Below are positions 8,550 to 17,329 of a DNA stretch of 64,000 bases, in pieces; position 1 is the first letter of the stretch, and each line of letters opens with the position of its first letter. Position numbers and translations under genes: made by a program. The notes beneath the pieces are model-generated. The model was given only the letters and a program-made list of their open reading frames with translations. It ran no database searches and was not told where the DNA came from. Source of the stretch: an uncultured Lachnospiraceae bacterium (lineage in GTDB: Bacteria; Bacillota; Clostridia; Lachnospirales; Lachnospiraceae); contig CAMXQE010000008.1 in assembly GCA_947246015.1 (NCBI GenBank), positions 40,306-104,305 on the forward strand, read 5' to 3'.

Positions 8550-9434
8550 ATGAATCAGATAATCAATATCGAAGAATTTTTCGCACGGCTGGACGGATAT
8601 TTTCAAAGAAATGAATTGGAGCAGGTGGAGCCGTATCTGCTGGAATCTTTGGAAAAAGCGAAAGAAAGCGAAGATTATGGGGCATATATCACCATCGGGA
8701 ATGAAATGATAGGCTTTTACCGGAGTGTATCCCAATATAAGAAATCCTTTGACATTGCGGAGGATGTGCTGTTATTGATGGAAGAACTGCAGTTGGAAGA
8801 CAGTGAGCATTTTGCAACGACGCTGTTAAATGCGGCGACGGCATACCGGGCGGCCGGGGATGTTTCACAGGCATATAAGTATTACTGCCAGGCGCTTGCG
8901 ATTTATGACAGGCTTCTGCCCAAAGGGGATTACCGTTTTGCCGGACTTTATAATAATATGAGCATCCTTTTAGAGCAGATGAATGAGAACGAAAATGCGG
9001 TGGAAATGTTGTTAAAGGCGTTGGAAATCATCCAAAAACTGGAGGATGGAGAAGCAGAGCAGGCAACGACTTTAACCAATCTTGCATTGCTCTATTTTAA
9101 GATGGAACGGCCGGAGAAAGCCTCACAGACGCTACAGGAAGCACTGAAACTGTTTGAAGGTGTGGGAAGCGGGGAAGAAACGGATGCCCATTACAGCGCG
9201 GCGCTTGCGGGCGTGGGAGAAGCATATTATCGTATGGGGGAGTATGAAAAGGCACTGGCCTCCTACGAGCAGGCATTGGCAGAAGTAAAGAAGCATTTTG
9301 GCGAAAATCAGAGCTATGCGGTACTTTGTGAAAACTGTGCGGCGGTGTGTGACTGCCTGAAAAAAGAGGACAAGGCAGGGGAATACCGGATGCGGGCAAA
9401 GGAAATCTATGAGGGGCTGGATGGAAACAGGTAG
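8550..9434 (+). CDS. Tetratricopeptide repeat protein
   Basis: 294 residues, all-helical, built of about six TPR-like helix pairs from residue 40 on; the clearest units are TTLLNAATAYRAAGDVSQAY, the YNNMSILLEQMNENENAV segment and GVGEAYYRMGEYEKALASYE. There is no signal peptide or membrane segment, so it should be a cytoplasmic scaffold that binds a partner protein. ATG 8550 has GGGG five to nine bases upstream. The DUF4037 gene starts 22 bases after the stop, so the two are co-transcribed and the DUF4037 protein is the obvious candidate partner. No function can be given from sequence alone. Confidence 0.85.
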   Translation: MNQIINIEEFFARLDGYFQRNELEQVEPYLLESLEKAKESEDYGAYITIGNEMIGFYRSVSQYKKSFDIAEDVLLLMEELQLEDSEHFATTLLNAATAYRAAGDVSQAYKYYCQALAIYDRLLPKGDYRFAGLYNNMSILLEQMNENENAVEMLLKALEIIQKLEDGEAEQATTLTNLALLYFKMERPEKASQTLQEALKLFEGVGSGEETDAHYSAALAGVGEAYYRMGEYEKALASYEQALAEVKKHFGENQSYAVLCENCAAVCDCLKKEDKAGEYRMRAKEIYEGLDGNR

Positions 9435-9456
9435 AAATGGAAGGAAGTGAAAGGGC

Positions 9457-10437
9457 ATGAAAGGGCTGGAGCTTTCGCAGCGTTATTATGAGACCTATGG
9501 AAAAAAGATGCTGGAAGAAAAATTTCCAGAACTGCGGTGCCGTGTTGCGGCAGGATTAGTCGGGCAGGGTTCGGAATGTTTGGGGTTCGATGACGGGATA
9601 TCGGCAGATCACGATTATGGCCCGTCTTTCTGCCTGTGGCTGACGGAGGAGGATTACGGAAAGTACGGGCAGGCATTGCAGAAGGAATATGAAAGCCTTC
9701 CTGCCGTATTTGAAGGTGTGGCGGCAAGGAAAATGAGCGTACATGGCGGCGGAAGGGTGGGAGTACTGTGTATTCCCGATTTTTATTATGGGCTGACAGG
9801 ATTTTCACAGGCGCCGGAGCATCTGCGGGATTGGATGCGGATACCGGAGGAGGCGCTTTGTACTGCTACCAACGGAAAAGTATTTGAAGACCCTTTGGGG
9901 GAGTTCAGCCGGATAAGGGAAGGTTTTTTATCCTATTATCCGGAAGATGTGCGGATTAAAAAAATCGTGGCAAGGGCTGCACAGATGGCGCAGTCCGGAC
10001 AGTACAATTACGCCCGTGCCATGAAGCGCGGGGAACATGTGGCGGCAATGCTGGCACTGGCAGAATTTACAAAGAGTACGATTTCCATGGTATACTTATT
10101 AAATAAAAAATATATGCCGTTTTATAAATGGATGCACCGCGGAATGAAGGAACTGCCCCTGTTGTCTGAAATCGGAGACATTCTGAACCTGCTGGCACAG
10201 ATGGGAGAGCAGTCCGGGGCATGGAAGGATGCGGGGCAGGAGGATTATTTTTATACGCTGAATACCAATGACCAGTGTGTCATTATTATAGAGGCGGTCT
10301 GCAATATCATTCTGCAGGAACTGACCGCGCAGGGGCTGACGGAGGGGGAGGATAATTTTTTAGAGAACCATACGATGAAGATGATGGGGAAGATTCAGGA
10401 TGCCGGTATCCGTTCGCTGCAGATTCTGGAGGGATAA
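9457..10437 (+). CDS. DUF4037 protein, nucleotidyltransferase-like
   Basis: 326 residues of the DUF4037 family. The N-terminal part carries a polymerase-beta type nucleotidyltransferase signature: G38-S39 followed after eleven residues by D51-H52-D53 (GQGSE, GFDDGISADHDYGP). A later acidic position is possible in VLCIPDFYYG (about 107-116). The C-terminal 180 residues are helical and resemble the substrate-binding half of aminoglycoside nucleotidyltransferase-like proteins. The reaction and target are unknown. It is the second gene of a two-gene unit with the TPR protein; in related genomes DUF4037 is often accompanied by DUF4125, which I do not see here. Confidence 0.85.
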   Translation: MKGLELSQRYYETYGKKMLEEKFPELRCRVAAGLVGQGSECLGFDDGISADHDYGPSFCLWLTEEDYGKYGQALQKEYESLPAVFEGVAARKMSVHGGGRVGVLCIPDFYYGLTGFSQAPEHLRDWMRIPEEALCTATNGKVFEDPLGEFSRIREGFLSYYPEDVRIKKIVARAAQMAQSGQYNYARAMKRGEHVAAMLALAEFTKSTISMVYLLNKKYMPFYKWMHRGMKELPLLSEIGDILNLLAQMGEQSGAWKDAGQEDYFYTLNTNDQCVIIIEAVCNIILQELTAQGLTEGEDNFLENHTMKMMGKIQDAGIRSLQILEG

Positions 10438-10519
10438 GGAACGGTTCATAAAGTGAATGACATTGATATTAAAAGTGAACAGTAACCGGGCATCCATCCG
10501 GGTACGGAAGGATATATCC

Positions 10520-10548
10520 TTGAAATCCGTCTGCTTTGATAGTATACT
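10520..10548 (+). promoter_or_regulatory. Promoter of the Rpn-family gene
   Basis: TTGAAA (10520-10525), 17-base spacer, TATACT (10543-10548), placing transcription start about 20 bases before ATG 10578. Confidence 0.7.
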
Positions 10549-10577
10549 AAAGGCAGTAAAGGGGAGGAAATTACCAG

Positions 10578-11567
10578 ATGGCAAAGAAAATACAGGATTT
10601 AAAACCGGATACCGTGTTAAAAAATTACTGGAGTAATAAGGAACAGTTTGCAGATCTTTTCAATGCGGTTCTGTTTGAAGGAAAACAGGTGATAAGAGCA
10701 GAAGAATTGGAAGATGTGGATACGGAAGAATCTTCGGTATTGGAACATAGGGAATACGCAGAGAGTATAAAGGCGTCCAGAGATAATATCATGGTACGTA
10801 AGAAATCCTTGGCACATGGGGTAGAGTTTGTGCTGCTTGGAAATGAGGGGCAGGAACATATTCATTATGCCATGCCGATGCGCGTTATGGGTTACGATTA
10901 TGGAACCTATAAGAAACAGTATGACAGTAATGCGGGAAAGTACAGGTCCGCGGAAGGCATGGAGGAAGACGAATACCTGTCAAGAATGAAAAAGGAAGAT
11001 AAATTTATTCCTGTCATTACAGTGGTTGTCTATTATGGGGAAAAACCGTGGGACGGTGCAGTCTCTCTGCATGGAATGCTGAAGGTTTCGAAGGAAATGG
11101 AAAGATTTGTGAACGATTATAGAATGCTGCTTGTGGAGGCAAGGCAGAATAATCTGACGCTACATAATATAAATAATGTGGATTTATTTAATTTACTGGA
11201 AATATTGCTGGATAGGCGCAGAACAATGCATGAAATAAGAGATAATGCCATAGAATACGCAAGAAAACACGAGGTTGACAAATCTGTAGTAATGACAGTG
11301 GCGGGAGCGGCAAATTGCAGAATTGACTATAATGCGCTGGACAGGAAGGGAGATGCTGACATGTGTACAGTATTTGAAGAAGTTGCAAGGGAAAGCGAAT
11401 CAAAGGGAAGGACTGCGGGCAAAGAAGAAGGCAGGGCGGCAGAAATTGTGGAAACCGGATATGAATTCGGGCTTTCTGAGGAAGAAATATTGGAAAGGCT
11501 GCAAAAGAAACTGGATGTGTCTTTGCAGGCGGCACAGAAATACCTTAAAAAATTTGGAGAGCAGTAA
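10578..11567 (+). CDS. Rpn-family PD-(D/E)XK nuclease (transposase_31-like)
   Basis: 329 residues resembling the Rpn recombination-promoting nucleases that are often labelled putative transposase in Lachnospiraceae. Typical are the N-terminal FADLFNAVLFEGKQVI segment and GNEGQEHIHYAMPMRVMGYD, which holds the E/Q of the nuclease core, followed by FIPVITVVVYYGEKPWDG. The C-terminal 60 residues form a charged helix (KGRTAGKEEGRAAEI) and a short helical domain. It has its own promoter, with no terminal inverted repeats or target duplication around it, so it is a stand-alone chromosomal gene rather than an insertion sequence. The role in this host is unknown; homologues elsewhere raise recombination or act in defence. 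Confidence 0.75.
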   Translation: MAKKIQDLKPDTVLKNYWSNKEQFADLFNAVLFEGKQVIRAEELEDVDTEESSVLEHREYAESIKASRDNIMVRKKSLAHGVEFVLLGNEGQEHIHYAMPMRVMGYDYGTYKKQYDSNAGKYRSAEGMEEDEYLSRMKKEDKFIPVITVVVYYGEKPWDGAVSLHGMLKVSKEMERFVNDYRMLLVEARQNNLTLHNINNVDLFNLLEILLDRRRTMHEIRDNAIEYARKHEVDKSVVMTVAGAANCRIDYNALDRKGDADMCTVFEEVARESESKGRTAGKEEGRAAEIVETGYEFGLSEEEILERLQKKLDVSLQAAQKYLKKFGEQ

Positions 11568-11579
11568 AGGATTGGCACG

Positions 11580-11948
11580 GTGAAAAGGAATGATGTTTAT
11601 TTGGCAGCGGCGGTGACGGCAGCGGCTTTTTTGTTGTGGGGGATACTGCATGTTTTTTTATCATCGCCGGGACAGCGGATTACGGTCACACAGGATGGAA
11701 AAGTGCTGGGAACGTATTCACTGACAGTGGAAAATACACTGACTTTTACGGATGAAAAAGGCGGGATGAACCGTCTGGTCATCCATGGCGGGGAAGCCTA
11801 TATGGAAGAAGCGGACTGTCCGGATAAGCTCTGTATGCTGCAGAAAGCCATATCTGGAAAGGGAGAAAGCATCATATGCCTGCCGCACCGTCTGGTCGTG
11901 GAGGTTACGGCAGGAGAGGAGCCGGAAACGGATGCGGTAGTAAGATAG
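11580..11948 (+). CDS. NusG domain II (DUF) exported protein
   Basis: 122 residues: an N-terminal membrane anchor (about 6-28) and an extracytoplasmic NusG-II-like beta domain. Cysteines C80 and C85 (ADCPDKLCM) and C100 (IICLPHRL) are characteristic of this family. The start is GTG 11580, only 12 bases after the preceding stop. It is followed after 40 bases by a Gx transporter gene, the usual partner in Clostridia, and the pair probably works together at the membrane. No biochemical role is established as far as I know. Confidence 0.8.
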   Translation: MKRNDVYLAAAVTAAAFLLWGILHVFLSSPGQRITVTQDGKVLGTYSLTVENTLTFTDEKGGMNRLVIHGGEAYMEEADCPDKLCMLQKAISGKGESIICLPHRLVVEVTAGEEPETDAVVR

Positions 11949-11988
11949 GACAGAACAGTAAGGCATACAGGATGGGGAATCGGGTAGA

Positions 11989-12558
11989 ATGATGTGGGAA
12001 AATGGGAAGAAAACAGCATATATGGGAGTTCTGCTGTCCTTTGCGCTGATTCTGTCTTATGTGGAGTCCCTGATTCCTTTTTCTTTCGGAGTGCCGGGAG
12101 TGAAACTGGGGCTGGCAAATCTGGCAGTGGTTGTGGTGCTGTACTGGTACGGGTGGAAGGAAGCCGTTTTGCTGAATGTAATGCGGGTGCTGCTGGCAGG
12201 CTTTTTATTTGGAAATTTATTTATGGTAATGTACAGTCTGGCAGGGGCGGTATGCAGCTTCCTGATGATGTGTGCGCTGAAAAAATCGGGAAAGTTCAGC
12301 GTAATGGGAGTGAGCATGGCAGGCGGAATATTCCATAATACAGGGCAGGCGGCCGTTGCGGTTTTTGTCACGAAGACTGCAGGAATCATTTATTATCTTC
12401 CGGCGCTTATGGCGGCGGGAGTAGTGACAGGGCTGTTAATCGGAATTGCGGCGCGGGAGATTATGGTATATGCAGGAAAAGCGCTGTCCCATGATAAGGC
12501 ATTGCAGCGCAGGGAGGTGCAGCGTCATGGAAAGGATGGCACAAAGAAACAGGGATAA
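11989..12558 (+). CDS. Gx transporter family membrane protein (heptaprenyl diphosphate synthase component I-like)
   Basis: 189 residues with five or six hydrophobic segments and the signature VPGVKLGLANLAVVVVLYW (about 35-53), then LRVLLAGFLFGN-type helix and GGIFHNTGQ. This family has been annotated both as Gx transporter and as component I of heptaprenyl diphosphate synthase; the membrane topology favours a small ECF-like S-component or carrier. It is paired with the NusG-II protein upstream, and ruvA follows after 15 bases, so it may be transcribed with ruvAB. The substrate is unknown. Confidence 0.82.
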   Translation: MMWENGKKTAYMGVLLSFALILSYVESLIPFSFGVPGVKLGLANLAVVVVLYWYGWKEAVLLNVMRVLLAGFLFGNLFMVMYSLAGAVCSFLMMCALKKSGKFSVMGVSMAGGIFHNTGQAAVAVFVTKTAGIIYYLPALMAAGVVTGLLIGIAAREIMVYAGKALSHDKALQRREVQRHGKDGTKKQG

Positions 12559-12573
12559 AAGGAGCATAGCATT

Positions 12574-13194
12574 ATGTTTGCATACATAAAGGGAGAAATC
12601 GCGGATATTGCGGAAGATAATCTGATTTTGGAAGCAAACCGTATCGGATATAATATTAAGATTTCTGCGGGAACGGCAGAAAGGCTTCCTGCGGTGGGGG
12701 AAGAAGTGAAGATTTACACTTATACTTATGTCAGGGAGGATGCATTTTTATTGTACGGCTTTCTGACAAAAGATGATTTGGAGATATTTAAAAAGCTGAT
12801 TACCGTGAACGGCATCGGACCGAAAGGAGGGCTTGCCATTCTGTCCGTGATGACGGCGGACGACCTGCGGTTTGCCATTCTGGCAGGCGATGCCAAGGCG
12901 ATTGCCAAAGCGCCGGGAGTCGGGGCAAAGACGGCAGAACGGGTGATTCTTGATTTGAAAGATAAGGTATCCATCGAAGATAGTCTGCTGCACCGGGAGG
13001 CTGTGGGACAGGCAGGCATTGTACATGGAGGAGAGAATGACAAGTCTGCTGCATCGCGGCAGGAAGCGGTGGAAGCTCTGACCGCTTTGGGCTATTCCGC
13101 TACGGAGGCGTTAAAGGCAGTGAAGCAGGTGGAGATAAAGGAAGGGATGGAAACAGAGGAAATCCTGAAGCTGGCATTAAAGAGGATGTTTTAG
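12574..13194 (+). CDS. ruvA: Holliday junction DNA helicase subunit RuvA
   Basis: 206 residues, full length. RuvA tetramers bind four-way junctions and load the RuvB motor during recombinational repair. Domain I is an OB fold (FAYIKGEIADIAEDNLIL, residues 2-19 and on), domain II has tandem helix-hairpin-helix motifs (VNGIGPKGGLAIL and APGVGAKTAERVILDLKDK), and domain III is the C-terminal RuvB-contacting three-helix bundle (ASRQEAVEALTALGYSATEA). It precedes ruvB by about 100 bases, the standard order. Confidence 0.97.
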   Translation: MFAYIKGEIADIAEDNLILEANRIGYNIKISAGTAERLPAVGEEVKIYTYTYVREDAFLLYGFLTKDDLEIFKKLITVNGIGPKGGLAILSVMTADDLRFAILAGDAKAIAKAPGVGAKTAERVILDLKDKVSIEDSLLHREAVGQAGIVHGGENDKSAASRQEAVEALTALGYSATEALKAVKQVEIKEGMETEEILKLALKRMF

Positions 13195-13298
13195 AGTGTG
13201 TTTGAAACACGCTTTGGTGCTGACTGTGGCGGGAGACGGAACTTTTACGGCAGTTATGAGACGGTACGCAGGAAGAAAAAAGACAGGTGCGAAATAAT

Positions 13299-14297
13299 AT
13301 GGCAAAAAGAATGATAGAAACGAATCTGACAGAAGAAGATGTGAAAATAGAGGGTTCTCTAAGACCCCAGTGTCTGGCAGATTATATCGGGCAGACGAAG
13401 GTAAAAGAAAATCTGAAAATATATATCGAAGCGGCGAAACTGCGGAAGGATGCGCTGGACCATGTGCTGTTTTACGGCCCGCCCGGTCTGGGAAAGACTA
13501 CATTGGCGGGAATCATAGCGGCGGAAATGGGAGTGAACATGAAAGTTACCAGCGGACCTGCCATTGAAAAGCCGGGGGAAATGGCAGCGATTCTGAACAA
13601 TCTGCAGCCGGGGGATTTGCTGTTTGTGGATGAAATCCACAGGTTGAACCGTCAGGTTGAAGAGGTACTGTATCCGGCAATGGAGGATTATTGTATTGAT
13701 ATCATGATAGGGAAGGGGCCTACGGCACGTTCTATCCGGCTGGAACTTCCCAAATTTACTTTGGTGGGCGCAACGACAAGGGCGGGACTTTTAACAGCGC
13801 CTTTGCGGGACAGGTTCGGAGTCATCCACCGGCTGGAATTTTACTCGGTGGAGGAATTAAAACTGATTATTATACATTCTGCGCGGGTATTGAATGTAGA
13901 GATAGAGGAAAAAGGAGCAGAGGAACTTGCCAGAAGAAGTAGGGGCACTCCCCGCCTGGCCAACCGGATGTTAAAACGGGTGAGGGATTTTGCGCAGATT
14001 AAGTATGATGGCGTCATTACGGAAGAAGTGGCGCGTACGGCTTTGGATTTGATGGAAGTGGACCGGATGGGATTAGATCATATTGACCGGAATATCTTGT
14101 TTATGATTATTGATAAATTTAAGGGAGGACCGGTGGGACTGGATACACTGGCGGCGTCCATCGGTGAGGATGCCGGGACTTTAGAGGATGTATATGAGCC
14201 GTTTCTGCTGAAAAACGGGTTTTTGAACCGTACGCCTAAGGGCAGGGTTGCAACAGATTTGGCGTATCATCATTTAGGGCTTGAAATTCCTTCCTAA
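13299..14297 (+). CDS. ruvB: Holliday junction branch migration ATPase RuvB
   Basis: 332 residues, the AAA+ motor that drives branch migration with RuvA. Walker A is GPPGLGKTT (about 60-68), Walker B is FVDEIHRLN (about 107-115), sensor and arginine-finger regions are [12 protein letters not shown] and PLRDRFG, and the C-terminal winged helix ends with [16 protein letters not shown]. In-frame GTG 13287 is an alternative start. The gap to ruvA (13195-13286) holds only a short imperfect hairpin (13193-13213). The last 17 bases overlap the unusually long reading of the next frame, but zapA proper starts downstream. Confidence 0.97.
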   Translation: MAKRMIETNLTEEDVKIEGSLRPQCLADYIGQTKVKENLKIYIEAAKLRKDALDHVLFYGPPGLGKTTLAGIIAAEMGVNMKVTSGPAIEKPGEMAAILNNLQPGDLLFVDEIHRLNRQVEEVLYPAMEDYCIDIMIGKGPTARSIRLELPKFTLVGATTRAGLLTAPLRDRFGVIHRLEFYSVEELKLIIIHSARVLNVEIEEKGAEELARRSRGTPRLANRMLKRVRDFAQIKYDGVITEEVARTALDLMEVDRMGLDHIDRNILFMIIDKFKGGPVGLDTLAASIGEDAGTLEDVYEPFLLKNGFLNRTPKGRVATDLAYHHLGLEIPS

Positions 14298-14370
14298 TAC
14301 CGATATAATACATATTGTGTACTGTGTGCCCGAAACAGGCATATTTTGTAGGAAGGGGCGTGAGAGTGGG

Positions 14371-14808
14371 ATGTCGGCAAAAACGGATACGGAAGTAATC
14401 ATCGGCGGCAAGGTATTTACCTTAAGCGGATATGAAAGTGAAGAATATTTACAGAAAGTAGCGTCTTATATTAATAATAAGATGTCAGAATACGGAAAAG
14501 TTGACAGTTTCAGAAGACAGCCTCTGGATACGCAAAGTGTTCTGCTGCAGCTTAATATTGCAGACGATTATTTTAAGGCAAAGAAGCAGATAAGTCTTTT
14601 GGAAGAAGAGATACAGGTCAAAGAGAAAGAGCTGTATGATTTGAAGCATGAACTGATAGCGTCGCAGATTAAGCTGGAGAATACGGAGAAAAATGTAAAA
14701 GAACTTCAGGACCAGCTCAACGAAAACGCAAAGAAAATGGTTCGTGTTGAAACCGAACTGAAGGACTTGAAGGAGCATCATACAACAAAGGGTAACTCAA
14801 AGCAATGA
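14371..14808 (+). CDS. zapA: Cell division protein ZapA
   Basis: 145 residues. The N-terminal 90 residues match ZapA (TEVIIGGKVFTLSGYESEEYLQKVASYIN), which cross-links FtsZ protofilaments at midcell; from about 75 to the end a long coiled coil follows (EEEIQVKEKELYDLKHEL). The coiled coil is longer than in B. subtilis ZapA but usual in Clostridia. ATG 14371 is supported by GGAAGGGG and by the family start MSAKTDTEVIIGG. An intrinsic terminator lies 13 bases after the stop. Confidence 0.88.
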   Translation: MSAKTDTEVIIGGKVFTLSGYESEEYLQKVASYINNKMSEYGKVDSFRRQPLDTQSVLLQLNIADDYFKAKKQISLLEEEIQVKEKELYDLKHELIASQIKLENTEKNVKELQDQLNENAKKMVRVETELKDLKEHHTTKGNSKQ

Positions 14809-14821
14809 TGCCGGAAAGCAG

Positions 14822-14849
14822 GCTGTCTTTATGAAAAAGACAGCTTTTT
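14822..14849 (+). terminator. Intrinsic terminator after zapA
   Basis: A nine-base-pair perfect stem, GCTGTCTTT (14822-14830) with AAAGACAGC (14836-14844), five-base loop, then five T. It excludes the in-frame ATG at 14831 as start of the U32 gene, as that ATG lies in the loop. Confidence 0.88.
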
Positions 14850-14887
14850 CTGATGGCAGGGGAATCGAACCGAAAATGAGGATGACT

Positions 14888-17269
14888 ATGAAAAAAGTAG
14901 AACTTCTGGCTCCGGCAGGGAATTATGAGAGCTTTTTAGGGGCAGTACATGCCGGGGCGGACGCTGTATACTTAGGCGGGATGAAATTCGGGGCCAGAGC
15001 TTATGCGGATAATTTTACGGGGGAAGAAGTATGCAGGGCAGTCCGTTATGCCCATGTATATGGAAGGAAAGTATATCTGACATTGAATACACTGGTAAAA
15101 ACAAGGGAGTTTGATGAAATATATGATTATCTGCTGCCCTTTTACCATGCCGGACTGGATGGGGTGATTATTCAGGATATAGGCGTGTTTCAGGCAGTGG
15201 GAAGGTGGTTTCCGGGACTGGCGCGCCATGTAAGTACGCAGATGGCCGTTACAGGGAAGCAGGGAGTCCGGTTCCTGCAGGAACTTGGTGCAGAGCGCAT
15301 AGTGCCTGCAAGGGAACTTTCGCTGGAAGAAATCAGGGAAATCACAGAAATAAAACGAAGCTGTGCCATGAAAGATATGGAAAAAGGAGTGGAAATCGAA
15401 ACCTTCATTCATGGAGCTATCTGTTACTGTTATTCCGGGCGTTGTCTGTTCAGCAGCATCATCGGGGGAAGGAGCGGGAACAGGGGCAGATGTGCCCAGC
15501 CCTGCCGTCTGCCTTACCGGATGCAGGGGGAAAATAAGGAATCTTATCCGTTTAGCCTCAAGGATATGTGCACCTTGGAGATTCTGCCTGAGTTAATCGA
15601 AGCCGGAATTGATTCTTTCAAGATTGAAGGCCGGATGAAGAGTCCGGAATATGCGGCGGGCGTGACGGCGCTTTACCGAAAATATATTGATTTGTATTAT
15701 CAGAATCCAAAAGAAGGCTATAAAGTAGCGGAAGAAGATATGGAAAAACTCCGCGCGCTGTATATACGGAGTGAAATTGGTGAAGGTTATTATCACCGGC
15801 ACAATGGGCGGCAGATGATTACAATGGACAGTCCTGCTTATGCGGGACGGGATGAAGTTTTGGCGGAGCGGATTAGAAAAGAATATATAGAAGGGGATTT
15901 CCGTCTGCCCGTAACGGCTAAGGCAGTGTTGAAAAAGGGCGCTCCCGCAGTTTTGTGCCTGTGCTATACAGACAAAGGGGAAGAAAAAAGATTAAGTAAG
16001 AAAACAGGAAAAGGAACAGGAAAAGAAGCGGGAAAAGAATTAGGAGAAGAAGTAGGAAAACAAGTAAGCATAGAGATAAGCGCAGAAGGGGAAACCGTAC
16101 AACCCGCAATAAAGCAGCCGCTCAGTGCCGATGCAGTCAGAAAGCAGTTGATGAAAAGCGGAAATACAGTATTCCGTATGCAGCGGATTGAGACGGAATT
16201 GGAAGAGGATGTGTTCCTTCCTGTGAAAGCGTTGAATGATTTACGCCGTATGGCCTGTGAAAAACTGGAGGCAGCCATAGTAGACGAATATGGGACTGGC
16301 TGCCGTGAGCATATGGATACCAGCGCCGGAAACATGGCTCTGGCCGGGACAGGCAGGAAGGAAAAAGAAGAACGGGGAATTTCGGAAGAAGGAAGAGCGG
16401 AAGAACCGGTCAGCGTGAAAAAAGCCAGTGAAAGAACATTTCATGTATTGGCACTGACAAAAGAGCAGTGTATGGCAGCAATCCGCTGCAAAGTCAAAAG
16501 GCTTTATCTGCCCTCGGAACTGTGCGGAGAGAAGGAATGGCTTTCCAGGCTGAGAGAGCAGTGCGGGGAAGGGACAGAACTTTATCTGGCGCTGCCGCTG
16601 ATTATCAGAATGCGGGATGAAAAATTCCTGAAAACCATGGAACGCCGGATGAAGGAAGACTTGTTCGAAGGCGTGCTGGTGCGTAACATGGAGGAATTGT
16701 ATTGGGTTGTAAAGACCTTTGGGGAAACCGGATGGAAAAAGCGGATTGTAACAGACACAGGGCTTTATATATGGAATCCGGAAGCTGCTTCATTTTTTGA
16801 AAGGTATGCCGCACAGCATTACCTGCCTTATGAGTTAAATTCCCATGAAATAAGGGATTTGATGGAACATGTACAGGCAGGTGGATGGGCGGCGGCAGTT
16901 TACGGCCGGATTCCCATGATGGTGACAGCCAACTGCATCATACAGACAGGGACGGGCTGTCAGCCTTATAAAGAAGGAGGACGGCCGGTATTTAACCGGA
17001 TAACGGACCGGTATCGGAAGGACTTTCCGGTATATACGGATTGTATGCACTGCTATAACGTCATTTATAATTCAGTTCCTTTGTCCCTGCATCAGAAGAT
17101 AGAGGAAATGGAAAGAATGGGGATTCATACATTCCGCCTGGATTTTACGACGGAAACCGGCAATGATGCAGACAGGATTATCCGTTATTTTACAGAGCGG
17201 ATGAAGGCCGGAGAACTTCCTCCTTATAAGGAATATACAAACGGACACTGGAAACGAGGAGTGGAATGA
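14888..17269 (+). CDS. U32 family peptidase with DUF3656-like C-terminal region
   Basis: 793 residues. The N-terminal 330 residues are a U32 domain (ELLAPAGNYESFLGAVHAG, GADAVYLGG, then the cysteine-rich signature with GRCLFSSIIGGRSGNRGRC and CRLPY). U32 proteins include collagenase-like peptidases and the tRNA/ubiquinone hydroxylases TrhP and UbiU/V; the conserved cysteines fit an iron-sulfur enzyme. The C-terminal 300 residues fit the extension seen in long Firmicute U32 proteins. Between them, about 370-400 and 500-520, are Lys/Gly/Glu-rich stretches (KKTGKGTGKEAGKELGEE) that look like a low-complexity insertion. ATG 14888 has GAGG six bases upstream. Substrate uncertain. Confidence 0.85.
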   Translation: MKKVELLAPAGNYESFLGAVHAGADAVYLGGMKFGARAYADNFTGEEVCRAVRYAHVYGRKVYLTLNTLVKTREFDEIYDYLLPFYHAGLDGVIIQDIGVFQAVGRWFPGLARHVSTQMAVTGKQGVRFLQELGAERIVPARELSLEEIREITEIKRSCAMKDMEKGVEIETFIHGAICYCYSGRCLFSSIIGGRSGNRGRCAQPCRLPYRMQGENKESYPFSLKDMCTLEILPELIEAGIDSFKIEGRMKSPEYAAGVTALYRKYIDLYYQNPKEGYKVAEEDMEKLRALYIRSEIGEGYYHRHNGRQMITMDSPAYAGRDEVLAERIRKEYIEGDFRLPVTAKAVLKKGAPAVLCLCYTDKGEEKRLSKKTGKGTGKEAGKELGEEVGKQVSIEISAEGETVQPAIKQPLSADAVRKQLMKSGNTVFRMQRIETELEEDVFLPVKALNDLRRMACEKLEAAIVDEYGTGCREHMDTSAGNMALAGTGRKEKEERGISEEGRAEEPVSVKKASERTFHVLALTKEQCMAAIRCKVKRLYLPSELCGEKEWLSRLREQCGEGTELYLALPLIIRMRDEKFLKTMERRMKEDLFEGVLVRNMEELYWVVKTFGETGWKKRIVTDTGLYIWNPEAASFFERYAAQHYLPYELNSHEIRDLMEHVQAGGWAAAVYGRIPMMVTANCIIQTGTGCQPYKEGGRPVFNRITDRYRKDFPVYTDCMHCYNVIYNSVPLSLHQKIEEMERMGIHTFRLDFTTETGNDADRIIRYFTERMKAGELPPYKEYTNGHWKRGVE

Positions 17270-17329
17270 TGTCTGTCTGCGGGACTGGAGAAGGAATAGG
17301 TTCGCACAGGCTCAGGCAAAGGGTGAAAG

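Noticed and set aside
10578..11567. Insertion sequence around the transposase-like gene
   Set aside because: No terminal inverted repeats or target duplication; own host-type promoter; the family is a nuclease rather than a classical transposase.
13193..13213. Terminator between ruvA and ruvB
   Set aside because: An imperfect eight-pair stem with no T tract; ruvAB is normally one transcript.
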